Source: Lactobacillus corticis (GTDB taxonomy: Bacteria; Bacillota; Bacilli; Lactobacillales; Lactobacillaceae). Taken from it: a stretch of DNA of 52,553 nucleotides. Within the stretch, counting starts at the first letter, position 1. Every line of letters begins with the position of its first letter. Location: assembly GCF_018327645.1 (NCBI RefSeq), contig NZ_BMAY01000010.1, positions 1 through 52,553 on the forward strand, given 5' to 3'. The notes under the pieces were generated by a model. That model was not told where the DNA came from. It did not search any database and saw only the letters and a list, made by a program, of their open reading frames with translations. Positions 18,719-27,051 of the stretch are shown piece after piece. A program made the translations under genes and the position numbers.

Positions 18719-19222
18719 ATGAATTTATTGGTAATAGGTTTGGGATTAGGAATAGCTTTTTTATTCCAAAGTATTCTAGGCTTTTTTCAGATAAGGAACT
18801 TTTCTAAAATTTTCCATGAAATGAGCAAGCAAGGGAAAGTATTAATTGGAAAAAATCCTAAGAAAATTCAATCAGGAAGCATTATCCTGCTCAACATTGA
18901 TGATTCTGGAAAAATTTATGACGGGCAATTGATGAAAGGCTATTCGGTTTTTGCAAAGTTTCGTCATTTTACTAAATTAAATGGTAAATCTTTGCCTGAG
19001 GTAGCAGCTTCGTATGACGAACTAAATAACTTTGATAAGCTCACTAAAGAATGCATACTTAATGCTTATCGCAATTTTATTAACTTTAAAACTGGAAAAA
19101 TGAGTAGATCTGATTATGACACAAGTGTCAATTTCTTAGACATGCCAACTTTTAGGCTTTGGAAAAACAACATTGTACTTTGGATAAATGATCTAAAAAA
19201 GAAACTATCATTTAATAAATGA
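18719..19222 (+). CDS. gutM: Glucitol operon activator GutM
   Basis: A 167-residue protein. An N-terminal membrane segment (about 3-22) is followed by a soluble part containing FSKIFHEMSKQGKVLIGKNP, the usual GutM pattern. GutM proteins are auxiliary activators of sorbitol operons. ATG 18719 follows the gutR stop by one base, with AAGG at 18707-18710. The in-frame GTG at 18710 lies within that site and is less likely. Confidence 0.85.
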   Translation: MNLLVIGLGLGIAFLFQSILGFFQIRNFSKIFHEMSKQGKVLIGKNPKKIQSGSIILLNIDDSGKIYDGQLMKGYSVFAKFRHFTKLNGKSLPEVAASYDELNNFDKLTKECILNAYRNFINFKTGKMSRSDYDTSVNFLDMPTFRLWKNNIVLWINDLKKKLSFNK

Positions 19223-19239
19223 AAGGAATGAATACTATT

Positions 19240-19788
19240 ATGAAGATCCTTGTTAATTTTGCATCTGGGTTTATAGGTCTCTTTAAGTCAGGTGCTTCAA
19301 CTTTTATTGACTGGATGTCTTCCATTGTACCGCTAGTACTTCTATTACTGGTTTTGATGAATGCGATTATTTCCTTAATCGGGGAAGAAAAGATGAACAA
19401 ATTTGCTCGCTTTTCTGCTAAAAATCCATTTACGAGATATTTGGTTTTGCCATTTGTTGCTGCGTTTATGCTAGGTAATCCAATGGCACACTCAATGGGT
19501 AAGTTTTTACCTGAATACTATAAGCCTAGTTACTATGCTTCTGCTGCGCAATTTTGTCACACTAGCAACGGTTTGTTCCCACATATTAATCCAGCTGAAT
19601 TGTTTATTTGGCAGGGAATTGCTCAGGGGGTTTCTAAGTTAGGATTAAACACGACAGAATTGGCTATTCGCTATTTATTAGTTGGTTTAGTAATGAACTT
19701 TATTGGTGGTTGGATTACTGACTATACTACTAAGTTTGTTTGCAAATCTACAGGCATCCAACTTTCTAAGACTGTTGATTTGAAATAA
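19240..19788 (+). CDS. gutC: PTS sorbitol EIIC subunit
   Basis: A membrane subunit of the glucitol/sorbitol transporter, about 182 residues. MKILVNFASGFIGLFKSGA, LLLLVLMNAIISLIGEEKM and the FMLGNPMAHSMGKFLPEYYKPSY region match SrlA/GutC proteins. The start is uncertain: ATGs at 19219, 19228 and 19240 are all in frame, and AAAGGA at 19221-19226 overlaps the first. 19240 gives the length closest to E. coli SrlA. Confidence 0.88.
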   Translation: MKILVNFASGFIGLFKSGASTFIDWMSSIVPLVLLLLVLMNAIISLIGEEKMNKFARFSAKNPFTRYLVLPFVAAFMLGNPMAHSMGKFLPEYYKPSYYASAAQFCHTSNGLFPHINPAELFIWQGIAQGVSKLGLNTTELAIRYLLVGLVMNFIGGWITDYTTKFVCKSTGIQLSKTVDLK

Positions 19789-19813
19789 AGCGGGTTTTGA
19801 GAGGTAGATAATT

Positions 19814-20818
19814 ATGGAATTTCATAGCGTAAAAGTTGTTAAAGGTACCGGTGGTTGGGGTGGCCCGTTGGTTATTACTCCAACAGAAACTAGAAATAAG
19901 ATTTTATATGTTACTGGTGGAAATCGTCCTGAGATAGTTGATAAGCTGGTTAAACTGACTGGAATGAAGGCTGTGGATGGTTTTAAAACTTCTATACCAG
20001 ATGAAGAAATTGCAGTTGCAATAGTTGATTGTGGTGGAACGTTAAGATGTGGGATTTACCCTAAAAAGCATATTAAGACTATTAATGTTCTGCCAACAGG
20101 TAAATCAGGACCGTTAGCAGAGTATATTGTGCCTGAATTGTATGTGTCAAACGTAGGAGTTAACCAAATCAGTCTAGCTGATGAGGCAGAAGCAGCTTCT
20201 GAAACACACGCTGATGCAGAGACGGAAAATACAGAACCCGAAGAAAAATTTGATACTAGTAAAACAATTACTCAACAACAGAAAACAGGATTCATTGGTA
20301 AGATTGGTGTAGGGGTAGGTAAAGTTGTTGCCACTTTTAACCAGGCTGCTAAACAGGCTGTTAACACTGTATTAACCACGATTATCCCATTTATGGCTTT
20401 CGTTTCGTTAATAATTGGTATTATTAATGGCTCTGGTATTGGTAAAGTCTTTGCAAAAGTCATGACTCCTCTAGCAGGTAATATTTGGGGCTTGCTTTTG
20501 TTAGGATTCATTTGTTCCTTGCCATTCTTATCACCGTTATTAGGGCCAGGAGCTGTTATTGGACAAATTATTGGTACATTAATTGGTGTTGAAATTGGTA
20601 AAGGGAACATTGCTCCTCAGTACGCTTTACCAGCATTATTTGCTATTAATACTCAAAACGGGTGTGACTTTATTCCTGTAGGATTAGGATTAATGGAAGC
20701 AAAACCTGAAACTGTTGAAGTTGGTGTTACCTCTGTTCTTTACTCTAGATTTATTAATGGTGTACCTAGAGTATTTGTAGCCTGGTTGGCAAGCTTTGGC
20801 TTATATTCAGGTAAATAG
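19814..20818 (+). CDS. gutB: PTS sorbitol EIIB/EIIBC subunit
   Basis: A 334-residue protein. The N-terminal IIB domain has GTGGWGGPLVITP and the phosphorylation-site region VDCGGTLRCGIYPKK (near 74-88). A Glu/Thr-rich linker (about 120-150) leads to a C-terminal membrane domain with GIINGSGIGK and SPLLGPGAVIGQIIG, matching SrlE/GutB. It takes phosphate from the EIIA at 20830 and passes it to sorbitol. Confidence 0.92.
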   Translation: MEFHSVKVVKGTGGWGGPLVITPTETRNKILYVTGGNRPEIVDKLVKLTGMKAVDGFKTSIPDEEIAVAIVDCGGTLRCGIYPKKHIKTINVLPTGKSGPLAEYIVPELYVSNVGVNQISLADEAEAASETHADAETENTEPEEKFDTSKTITQQQKTGFIGKIGVGVGKVVATFNQAAKQAVNTVLTTIIPFMAFVSLIIGIINGSGIGKVFAKVMTPLAGNIWGLLLLGFICSLPFLSPLLGPGAVIGQIIGTLIGVEIGKGNIAPQYALPALFAINTQNGCDFIPVGLGLMEAKPETVEVGVTSVLYSRFINGVPRVFVAWLASFGLYSGK

Positions 20819-20829
20819 GAGAAGTAGTT

Positions 20830-21204
20830 ATGGAAAGTATAAGAAACAAGTTGATTTATAAAACTGAGGTTGTTGAGATTGGTAAGGATGCAAAAGAATT
20901 TAAAGATATTAATATGCTAATATTCTTTGGTGAAGAAGCACCTGATACTTTGAGAGACTCATGTTTTATTACAAAGGTTACTCCGGTAAATGGCCAAATT
21001 GAAATTGGAAAAACACTTCAAATCGGCAACGAAACTTATAAAATTACTGCTGTAGGTAATGAAGTTGCTACAAACTTAAATAATTTGGGACATATTGCCG
21101 TTCGATTTTCAGGAGAAACAAAAGCAGAATTACCAGGCTCGCTTTATGTAGAATCAGGAAAATTCCCGGAGATTACTGTAGGAACTGAAGTTTCAATATA
21201 TTAA
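20830..21204 (+). CDS. gutA: PTS sorbitol EIIA subunit
   Basis: A 124-residue cytoplasmic phosphocarrier of the SrlB family. It shows the NNLGHIAVRFSG segment and the YKITAVGNEVATNL stretch that precedes it. It is the last gene of the gut operon, 12 bases after gutB, and is followed by a weak hairpin and then a strong terminator. Confidence 0.92.
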   Translation: MESIRNKLIYKTEVVEIGKDAKEFKDINMLIFFGEEAPDTLRDSCFITKVTPVNGQIEIGKTLQIGNETYKITAVGNEVATNLNNLGHIAVRFSGETKAELPGSLYVESGKFPEITVGTEVSIY

Positions 21205-21247
21205 AAATAATACAATAGTTTTTCCCTCCTCTTTTTATAACTATTGT

Positions 21248-21285
21248 AAAAGGGAGCTATCCACGCGGATAGCTCCCTTTTTGCG
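21248..21285. terminator. Bidirectional terminator between gutA and the sigma gene, right twin
   Basis: A perfect 15-bp stem AAAAGGGAGCTATCC (21248-21262) with GGATAGCTCCCTTTT (21267-21281). A and T tracts on both sides let it serve gutA (+) and the sigma gene (-). It is almost the same hairpin as the one after the ComK-like gene. Confidence 0.92.
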
Positions 21286-21288
21286 TTA

Positions 21289-21780
21289 TTAAAAAAGTTT
21301 TTCTCGTAATTGATTGAGTAGCTTCTTTTTTCGTCTGGTTAAAGTTCTAACCGTAATGCCAGCTTCAGCAGCAACCTGCTTCTGTGGACGATTGGCGATA
21401 ATTTCTTCTAATAGGATTTGCTGATCTACTTTATCCAATTGAGCGAGTAATTCTTTAATTCCAATCAAACGGTCGGAATTTTCTGCATAACCTTGAAAGA
21501 GCAGTTGGTCATCGCTGTCTTGACGTTCGGTATCACGCTGAACTTTGCGTAGTTGGTCAGTTGTGCGCCAAACAATTTTTCTAAAGGAAAGTTTGTCGAT
21601 TTCTTCTTGGGATTTATCTTCGTTGTTTGCCAGCATTTCCGCATAAAGAATAAGGCCCTCATGTAGATAATCCTCGTAATTCTGACTGTAGCAGTGGACG
21701 TGAGCCACCTTTAGTGCTCCGTGGACCAGCCGTTGGTTCTTCCAGGCTGCTTCTAAGTGTTCAGGTTTAATTTCGTTCAT
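21289..21780 (-). CDS. Sigma-70-like factor of the ComX/SigH type
   Basis: A 163-residue small sigma factor. The region near QNYEDYLHEGLILYAEMLA resembles sigma region 2. The C-terminal QILLEEIIANRPQKQVAAEAGITVRTLTRRKKKLLNQL is a region 4 helix-turn-helix. Short sigma factors like this in lactobacilli are annotated as ComX/SigH and direct late competence genes in relatives. The ATG at 21780 has AGGAG about 9 bases upstream. It faces the ComK-like gene across the gut operon. Confidence 0.78.
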   Translation of the reverse strand: MNEIKPEHLEAAWKNQRLVHGALKVAHVHCYSQNYEDYLHEGLILYAEMLANNEDKSQEEIDKLSFRKIVWRTTDQLRKVQRDTERQDSDDQLLFQGYAENSDRLIGIKELLAQLDKVDQQILLEEIIANRPQKQVAAEAGITVRTLTRRKKKLLNQLREKLF

Positions 21781-21805
21781 GTATTTGTGACTCCTAAATA
21801 TTAGT

Positions 21806-21819
21806 CACAAGCGCTTGTG
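21806..21819. promoter_or_regulatory. Perfect 14-bp palindrome upstream of the sigma gene
   Basis: CACAAGCGCTTGTG lies 26-39 bases before the sigma ATG. A perfect palindrome at this place may be an operator or a leader hairpin that limits translation. The binding factor is unknown. Confidence 0.5.
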
Positions 21820-21961
21820 CACGATTAATTTACCTGAATATTGGGTGATTTAGAAATACGGCTGGAGAGGCGTGAAAGTCCGACGGGATGGGGATGTGGT
21901 GGAAGAGAATGTAAAATTAAATCTGCGTTTATTATATTAGAAGTAGTGATAAACGTATATT

Positions 21962-22004
21962 AAAAATGGAAAAGCGCGAAAAATCACGCTTTTCCATTTT
22001 TTTG
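21962..22004. terminator. Bidirectional terminator downstream of sorE
   Basis: A perfect 15-bp stem (21962-21976 with 21987-22001) with A/T tracts on both sides. It lies just after the sorE stop on the minus strand. The stretch 21820-21960 shows no gene. Confidence 0.9.
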
Positions 22005-22028
22005 ACTAATTGTGAAAGAATAATCTAA

Positions 22029-23264
22029 TTAAATATCAGGCATGTTGTTTAAGATCCAACTTTCAGCTTCATGTGACCATACACCGTTATGCTTGGCTAA
22101 GATTTTTCCTAATTCACTTTGTGGATCTACTTTGGCTAATTCAATCCTGTTGAATTTTTTATGGGTATAAACTAATTTTTTTCCGCCGCCAATCTCTGGT
22201 TGACTAAGGGTCGTTTCAGCAGCAGCATCCAGTCCTAAAACGTGTGTAATAACCTTAGCTACATCCAATCTGTGTTCAGCAATTAGTTTTGCGGCCTTAG
22301 CCTCATTTTTAGCATTACCACCAGAAGTTCCTACAACGTGGGTAAAGTTATAGTGAATGTCATAGAAATTTAGTTTTGCAGAAAAGTCTTTACTTACAGG
22401 ACCTGCGAACTGATTTAAACACCCATCACTATTCAAAAGTCGTCCTGCCATTTCTGCAAGAGGAGCAACACTAATCATTAAGAATAAGTCATCAAATCCT
22501 TTACCGTTAGTTTCAGCTCTCAATAATTTTTCTTGTTCTTCAATAGATAATCCTTTAGTATTGATAAATTTTACGTCTACATCGTTTGATGGGTAAAGTT
22601 GTTCTGCACGGTCAAGTTTTTGTTGATCGATATCGGTAATAATTAATTTACTTGGTTTTTTATCAGCATGAAGAGCATAGTCGATTGCTAATAACCCCAT
22701 TGGACCGCTACCACCAACGATCAACATGTTTCCTCCATCTTTAATTCCCATTTCATGGTCATAAGTATGTGGAATTAAGTGAAATTGTGCGTCAAAAGCT
22801 GCAATCACGCAACTTACCGGTTCACATAGAGAGCCTTCGTAGTATGAATCACCATTAAATGGGATGAGGCAACCTAATTCCATTACCTCATTTGGAATAA
22901 TGATTTTCGTCGCATCCCCGCCAATATATGGATATGAATAACCAGGGACAAAGGGCGTATCATCTCTTGCCAAGTTAGGCTGAACTACAAAATCTTCCCC
23001 TTCTTTGTATTGATCAGCCCATTTCTTTCCAACTTTCAGTATCTTTCCAGAAAATTCATGCCCAACCATAACAGGGTTGTTCTTAAGATCTGAAGGAGTC
23101 TTCTTGTGATCCTCACCCTCTTTTGCTAATTTCCAGGATGACATGCACATTGAATCAGAGATAACTTCTGCTAAAATTTCATCATCTTTGATTTCCGGCA
23201 ATTCGATAGTATCAATTCTCATGTCTTCTTTACCGTGAATTCTCAACGCTTTGCTTTGAACCAT
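22029..23264 (-). CDS. sorE: L-sorbose-1-phosphate reductase
   Basis: A 411-residue zinc-type alcohol dehydrogenase family enzyme. Visible are VGHEFSGKI (zinc-site His-Glu), SLCEPVSCVIAAF and the nucleotide-binding VGGSGPMGLLAID (about 184-196). In L-sorbose catabolism it reduces sorbose-1-phosphate to sorbitol-6-phosphate, which SorF then oxidises. AGGAG precedes the ATG. It is expressed away from sorF, with its upstream region carrying one of the SorR-type operators. Confidence 0.92.
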   Translation of the reverse strand: MVQSKALRIHGKEDMRIDTIELPEIKDDEILAEVISDSMCMSSWKLAKEGEDHKKTPSDLKNNPVMVGHEFSGKILKVGKKWADQYKEGEDFVVQPNLARDDTPFVPGYSYPYIGGDATKIIIPNEVMELGCLIPFNGDSYYEGSLCEPVSCVIAAFDAQFHLIPHTYDHEMGIKDGGNMLIVGGSGPMGLLAIDYALHADKKPSKLIITDIDQQKLDRAEQLYPSNDVDVKFINTKGLSIEEQEKLLRAETNGKGFDDLFLMISVAPLAEMAGRLLNSDGCLNQFAGPVSKDFSAKLNFYDIHYNFTHVVGTSGGNAKNEAKAAKLIAEHRLDVAKVITHVLGLDAAAETTLSQPEIGGGKKLVYTHKKFNRIELAKVDPQSELGKILAKHNGVWSHEAESWILNNMPDI

Positions 23265-23374
23265 AATTAAATCTCCTAATTTTTAAAATTAAATTGTACA
23301 GAATAGATGATAGCGCCGACTTCACATTTGATGATATTATCTAATGCCTATAATTACAATACTTTTATGAGCTT

Positions 23375-23390
23375 AATCACAATTGTGATT
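23375..23390. promoter_or_regulatory. SorR-type operator 1 (sorE side)
   Basis: AATCACAATTGTGATT is a perfect 16-bp palindrome overlapping the stop codon of sorR and about 110 bases upstream of sorE. Its half-site AATCACAA recurs at 24382 and 24479 in the sorF promoter region. Confidence 0.75.
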
Positions 23391-24342
23391 TATGCTCATA
23401 AATACTTTTTATTCTCATTGCAGTTGTATCAGTGGTAATAAGTACATCAAGAACACCTGTTTTTAGAGCTCCTAAAATTGCTTCGGCTTTATTTTGGCCA
23501 AAGGCAACAGCAATTACATTTGGTACTTTCTTTAAATCTGGTAGATCCATGCCAATAATATTGAATTTATCTGAAGATATTAGCTTTCCATCGATGGAAA
23601 AGGGACGAGAAAGCATATCACCAACGATACTTTTATCTTTAAAAGCATCGATAAATTTGGAATTCTTGTAAAATTCTTGCCACTGACTTAATTCGGTAAT
23701 CAGACTACTACCAATACCTAAAACTGCATAATCTAATTGAGTCCAATAATTAAAGATTAATTCATTATTTGGATTTGAAATTAATTCATGTTTTAGTTCC
23801 TTAGAGCCCACTAAAGCTGGAGCTGCAATAGCTTCGCTTTTTGCGTTGAATTTTCTGCTTAAGGAATAAACTAATTTGCTTGACTGATAATCGTTCTTTA
23901 AGCGACCTACAGGACCTCCTATTAAAGAAACAACGGTTATTCCCTTTTTGTCAGTTGTTTCAGGTATGGCATGAATTGTGTCAGCTAAAGTGTGACCCCA
24001 AGATAAACCTACAACTGAATTGTTTGAGATGTTTTGAACTAAATAATTGCTAGCATAGTTACCGATATTTTGAAATGGATTAGTGTCAGTTGGCTCTGGA
24101 ACTACTAGTGCATCTTTCAATCCAAAATTGTCTATTAGGAAATTTTGGAGAGACCCGTCCAATTTTATATTTGAATTAACTTTAATCTGAACAATTCCTA
24201 GTTTACGTGCTTGCTTCAACATTCTACTGATTTCACTTCGATGAATATGAATAGTTGATGCAATTTCTTGCTGAGTAAGTCCATGGTTGTAGTATAATTC
24301 GGCTACTTTTGTTAGTCTTTCCACCATATTATTGCTTGCCAT
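23377..24342 (-). CDS. sorR: SorC-family regulator of the sorbose genes
   Basis: A 321-residue regulator. The N-terminal helix-turn-helix ELYYNHGLTQQEIASTIHIH and RSEISRMLKQA is typical of SorC/DeoR-type sugar regulators. The rest is a sugar-phosphate binding domain (VVGLSWGHTL, VSLIGGPVG). ATG 24342 (MASNNMVERL) is preferred over the longer frame because AGAGGTG lies just upstream of it. It probably binds the AATCACAA boxes and controls sorE and sorFABCD. Confidence 0.9.
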   Translation of the reverse strand: MASNNMVERLTKVAELYYNHGLTQQEIASTIHIHRSEISRMLKQARKLGIVQIKVNSNIKLDGSLQNFLIDNFGLKDALVVPEPTDTNPFQNIGNYASNYLVQNISNNSVVGLSWGHTLADTIHAIPETTDKKGITVVSLIGGPVGRLKNDYQSSKLVYSLSRKFNAKSEAIAAPALVGSKELKHELISNPNNELIFNYWTQLDYAVLGIGSSLITELSQWQEFYKNSKFIDAFKDKSIVGDMLSRPFSIDGKLISSDKFNIIGMDLPDLKKVPNVIAVAFGQNKAEAILGALKTGVLDVLITTDTTAMRIKSIYEHKSQL

Positions 24343-24381
24343 ATTAATCACCTCTAGAACTATATTACCACCTTTCCTCCA

Positions 24382-24397
24382 AATCACAAATGTGAAT
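24382..24397. promoter_or_regulatory. SorR-type operator 2
   Basis: AATCACAAATGTGAAT is a near-palindromic box between sorR and sorF, upstream of the sorF -35. Activator-like position. Confidence 0.7.
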
Positions 24398-24412
24398 AAA
24401 GCTTAATTATAT

Positions 24413-24440
24413 TTGAAAATATTACAGCATATGCTATTAT
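24413..24440 (+). promoter_or_regulatory. sorF: Promoter of sorFABCD
   Basis: TTGAAA (24413-24418), a 16-base spacer and TATTAT (24435-24440). It is flanked by SorR boxes and followed by a cre site. Confidence 0.65.
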
Positions 24441-24447
24441 GACAGTG

Positions 24448-24463
24448 ATGAAAGCGCAGACAT
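24448..24463 (+). promoter_or_regulatory. cre (CcpA) site of the sor operon
   Basis: ATGAAAGCGCAGACAT matches the cre consensus except for one G in the W-rich part. It lies just downstream of the -10, at the likely transcription start, a repressing position. Confidence 0.75.
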
Positions 24464-24478
24464 AAAAGAAAATATACA

Positions 24479-24494
24479 AATCACAAATGTTAAA
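24479..24494. promoter_or_regulatory. SorR-type operator 3
   Basis: AATCACAAATGTTAAA keeps the left half-site and centre of the other two boxes, but its right half is degenerate. It lies between the cre site and the sorF ribosome binding site. Confidence 0.6.
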
Positions 24495-24508
24495 GAAAGG
24501 GCGAGATT

Positions 24509-25309
24509 ATGAGCGATTGGTTAGGCATCAGTGGTAGAACGTATGTGGTAACAGGAGGATCTTCTGGAATTGGAAACTCGATTGTCAAAGAACTTTTGGA
24601 AAATGGAGCAAACATTATTAATGCAGATCTTAATCCAAGCAAAATAACAAATGAACGTTTGCTATCAGTTAAATGTGATGTTACATCTGAAGAAGATGTA
24701 AACGCAGCTGTTGCAGCGGGAAAAGCAAAGTTTGGAAAAATTGATGGTTTAGTAAACAATGCGGGAATAAATCTCCCAAGAATTCTGGTTGATCAGAAGC
24801 AGCCCGATAGCAAATATCAATTTAAATTATCTGAATTTCAAAAGATGTTCAGTGTAAATGTACAATCAGTCTTCCTGATGACGCAAGCAGTCGTAAAAGA
24901 ACTTGTTAAAAATTCGGGTGGCGTAGTTGTAAATATGTCTTCTGAAGCTGGCTTGGAAGGCTCTCAAGGGCAAAGCATCTATTCCGCAACTAAGGGAGCA
25001 ATAAATGGATTAACTCGCTCATGGGCTAAAGAACTTGGAAAATCGCATGTTAGAGTTGTGGGTGTGGCACCCGAAATTATGGAAGCAACCGGGTTAAGAA
25101 CTCCTGCTTATGAAGAAGCTCTTGCTTACACAAGAAATATTACGGTAGATCAGTTGAGAGAAGGGTATAAGAGTACTACTACGACCCCTATGGGGCGAAG
25201 TGGAAAACTCAGTGAAGTAGCAGATTTGGTGAATTATTTATTATCTGATCGTGCTAGTTACATTACAGGCGTAACAATTAATGTAGCTGGAGGAAAGTCA
25301 AGAGGCTAA
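24509..25309 (+). CDS. sorF: Sorbitol-6-phosphate 2-dehydrogenase of the sorbose operon
   Basis: A 266-residue short-chain dehydrogenase, same length as GutF (16078) and clearly its paralog: both contain LVNNAGINLPR or VVNNAGINLPR, SSEAGLEGSQGQS and the same last 18 residues. NAD motif TGGSSGIG and catalytic YSATK are present. It converts sorbitol-6-phosphate from SorE into fructose-6-phosphate. An odd detail is VAPEIMEATG, where GutF has VAPGIMEATG. Confidence 0.93.
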   Translation: MSDWLGISGRTYVVTGGSSGIGNSIVKELLENGANIINADLNPSKITNERLLSVKCDVTSEEDVNAAVAAGKAKFGKIDGLVNNAGINLPRILVDQKQPDSKYQFKLSEFQKMFSVNVQSVFLMTQAVVKELVKNSGGVVVNMSSEAGLEGSQGQSIYSATKGAINGLTRSWAKELGKSHVRVVGVAPEIMEATGLRTPAYEEALAYTRNITVDQLREGYKSTTTTPMGRSGKLSEVADLVNYLLSDRASYITGVTINVAGGKSRG

Positions 25310-25313
25310 AAAA

Positions 25314-25727
25314 ATGAAGGTCATTTTAATTGGACATGGTAAAACTGGGGTTGCCTTTAAAGGCGCAGTGGAGATGATTTATGGAAAAGTAGATGATTTC
25401 CTACCTCTAACGTTCATGCCTGGCGAAGGTATTAAGGATGTGGAAACAAAGATCCAAAATGTTATAAATGATTCTAATGAAGAAACTCTTGTAATTACAG
25501 ATCTGTTTTCCGGCACGCCTTATAATGCTGCATCAACCTTAGCTTTACAGCAGAAAGTTACAGATGTTGTTGCCGGTATGTCTTTACCGATGTTGCTAGA
25601 AGTAGCTCTGAATAAGGACAAAATGAAAGTAGCAGATTTGGTAAAAATGCTAGCCCAAGACTCAAATTCATATGTAAGAGTCTTAAGTTCAGAAGTTGAA
25701 AAAGAAGAGAAAGAAGACGATTTCTAA
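25314..25727 (+). CDS. sorA: PTS sorbose EIIA (mannose family)
   Basis: A 137-residue EIIA of the mannose/sorbose PTS family. LIGHGKTGVAF carries the phosphorylated histidine (His8). TDLFSGTPYNAA is the other family signature. It starts 4 bases after the sorF stop, and its own stop overlaps the sorB start (TAATG). Confidence 0.92.
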   Translation: MKVILIGHGKTGVAFKGAVEMIYGKVDDFLPLTFMPGEGIKDVETKIQNVINDSNEETLVITDLFSGTPYNAASTLALQQKVTDVVAGMSLPMLLEVALNKDKMKVADLVKMLAQDSNSYVRVLSSEVEKEEKEDDF

Positions 25728-26218
25728 TGATTATTAAATTTGCTAGGATCGATGATCGATTAATTCATGGTCAGGTTGCCACTGTTTGGTCAAAGCAGGC
25801 TGATGCAGAAAGAATTATCGTTGTTAGCCAAGAAGTTTTTAATAATGACATAAGAAAAAAATTGCTTAAACAAGCAGCTCCGGCAGGCATGAAGGTAAAC
25901 GTAGTTGATGTAAAAAAGGCTGTTGCTGTATATAATAATCCGAAATATGCAGATACTACCGTATTCTATTTGTTTACTAATCCTGAAGAAGTTCTGGAAC
26001 TAGTAAAAAGTGGAGTCCCGTTAAAGTCAATAAATATCGGTGGTATGAGATTCGAAGAAGGAAAGACCCAAATAACCAAGGCAGTATCAGTAACTAAGGA
26101 AGATATTGCGGCATTCAAAGAATTAGATAAATTGGGTATTGAATTGGATCTTAGAGTTTTGGCAGATGATGCAAAGAAAGATTTGCTTAAGTTGATAGAC
26201 CAGAAAGTTAAAGAATAG
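25727..26218 (+). CDS. sorB: PTS sorbose EIIB (mannose family)
   Basis: A 163-residue EIIB. FARIDDRLIHGQV with His14 is the phosphorylation site of mannose-family EIIB proteins; INIGGMRFEEGKTQI is also typical. It overlaps sorA by one base, so the two are translationally coupled. Confidence 0.94.
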   Translation: MIIKFARIDDRLIHGQVATVWSKQADAERIIVVSQEVFNNDIRKKLLKQAAPAGMKVNVVDVKKAVAVYNNPKYADTTVFYLFTNPEEVLELVKSGVPLKSINIGGMRFEEGKTQITKAVSVTKEDIAAFKELDKLGIELDLRVLADDAKKDLLKLIDQKVKE

Positions 26219-26235
26219 AAGTCGAGGAAATAGTT

Positions 26236-27039
26236 ATGTCAACTTTACAAATAATTTTAGTGTTCCTGTGGTCTTCGATTGTTGGATGTGGTTCTGTCTT
26301 GGACGAATGGCAAACTCATAGACCGTTGATTGCATGTTCAGTAATGGGAATAATTTTAGGTGATCCTGCTACCGGTTTGGTGTTAGGAGGAACTTTGGAA
26401 TTAATTGCACTAGGCTGGATGAATGTTGGTGCTGCTCAATCGCCAGACTCAGCCTTAGCCTCTACTATTTCTACGATTTTAGTAATTGTGGGGCATCAAA
26501 GTATTTCTAAGGGGATTGCTATTGCTTTACCAGTTGCGGCAGCTGGGCAAGTGTTAACTGTTTTTGCAAGAACGATTACGGTTGCTTTCCAACATGCCTC
26601 TGATAAGGCAGTTGAAAATGCAAACTTTAAAGCAATCGAAATGTTACATTTTTCAGCCTTGGGAGTTCAGGCTTTAAGAGTATCTATTCCGACTACATTG
26701 GTTGCTATTTTTGTCAGCCCAACAATGGTCCAATCTGCGTTAAATGCAATACCAGATGTTGTAACTAATGGCTTATCTGTAGCGGGTGGTTTCATTGTAA
26801 CAGTTGGTTATGCAATGATTCTTAACATGATGTACGTTAAGTACTTAATGCCATTCTTTTATTTAGGTTTTGTATTGAGCGGCTACTTAAAATTAAGCTT
26901 GTTGGCTTGGGGTGCTGTGGGTCTGATTTTGGCATTAGTCTATGTTCAACTTGATCCACAATTCCATAAAACTAGTGGGGTTACATCAGCTGTTCAAGTG
27001 AGTGACGGAGATTTGCCGGAAGATGAGTTAGAGGACTAG
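26236..27039 (+). CDS. sorC: PTS sorbose EIIC (mannose family)
   Basis: A 267-residue membrane protein. DEWQTHRPLIACSVMGIILGD, GGTLELIALGWMNVGAAQSPD and the following hydrophobic helices match mannose/sorbose EIIC. The C-terminus is acidic (SDGDLPEDELED). The sorD start follows after 12 bases. Confidence 0.94.
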   Translation: MSTLQIILVFLWSSIVGCGSVLDEWQTHRPLIACSVMGIILGDPATGLVLGGTLELIALGWMNVGAAQSPDSALASTISTILVIVGHQSISKGIAIALPVAAAGQVLTVFARTITVAFQHASDKAVENANFKAIEMLHFSALGVQALRVSIPTTLVAIFVSPTMVQSALNAIPDVVTNGLSVAGGFIVTVGYAMILNMMYVKYLMPFFYLGFVLSGYLKLSLLAWGAVGLILALVYVQLDPQFHKTSGVTSAVQVSDGDLPEDELED

Positions 27040-27051
27040 AGAGGTATCGAT

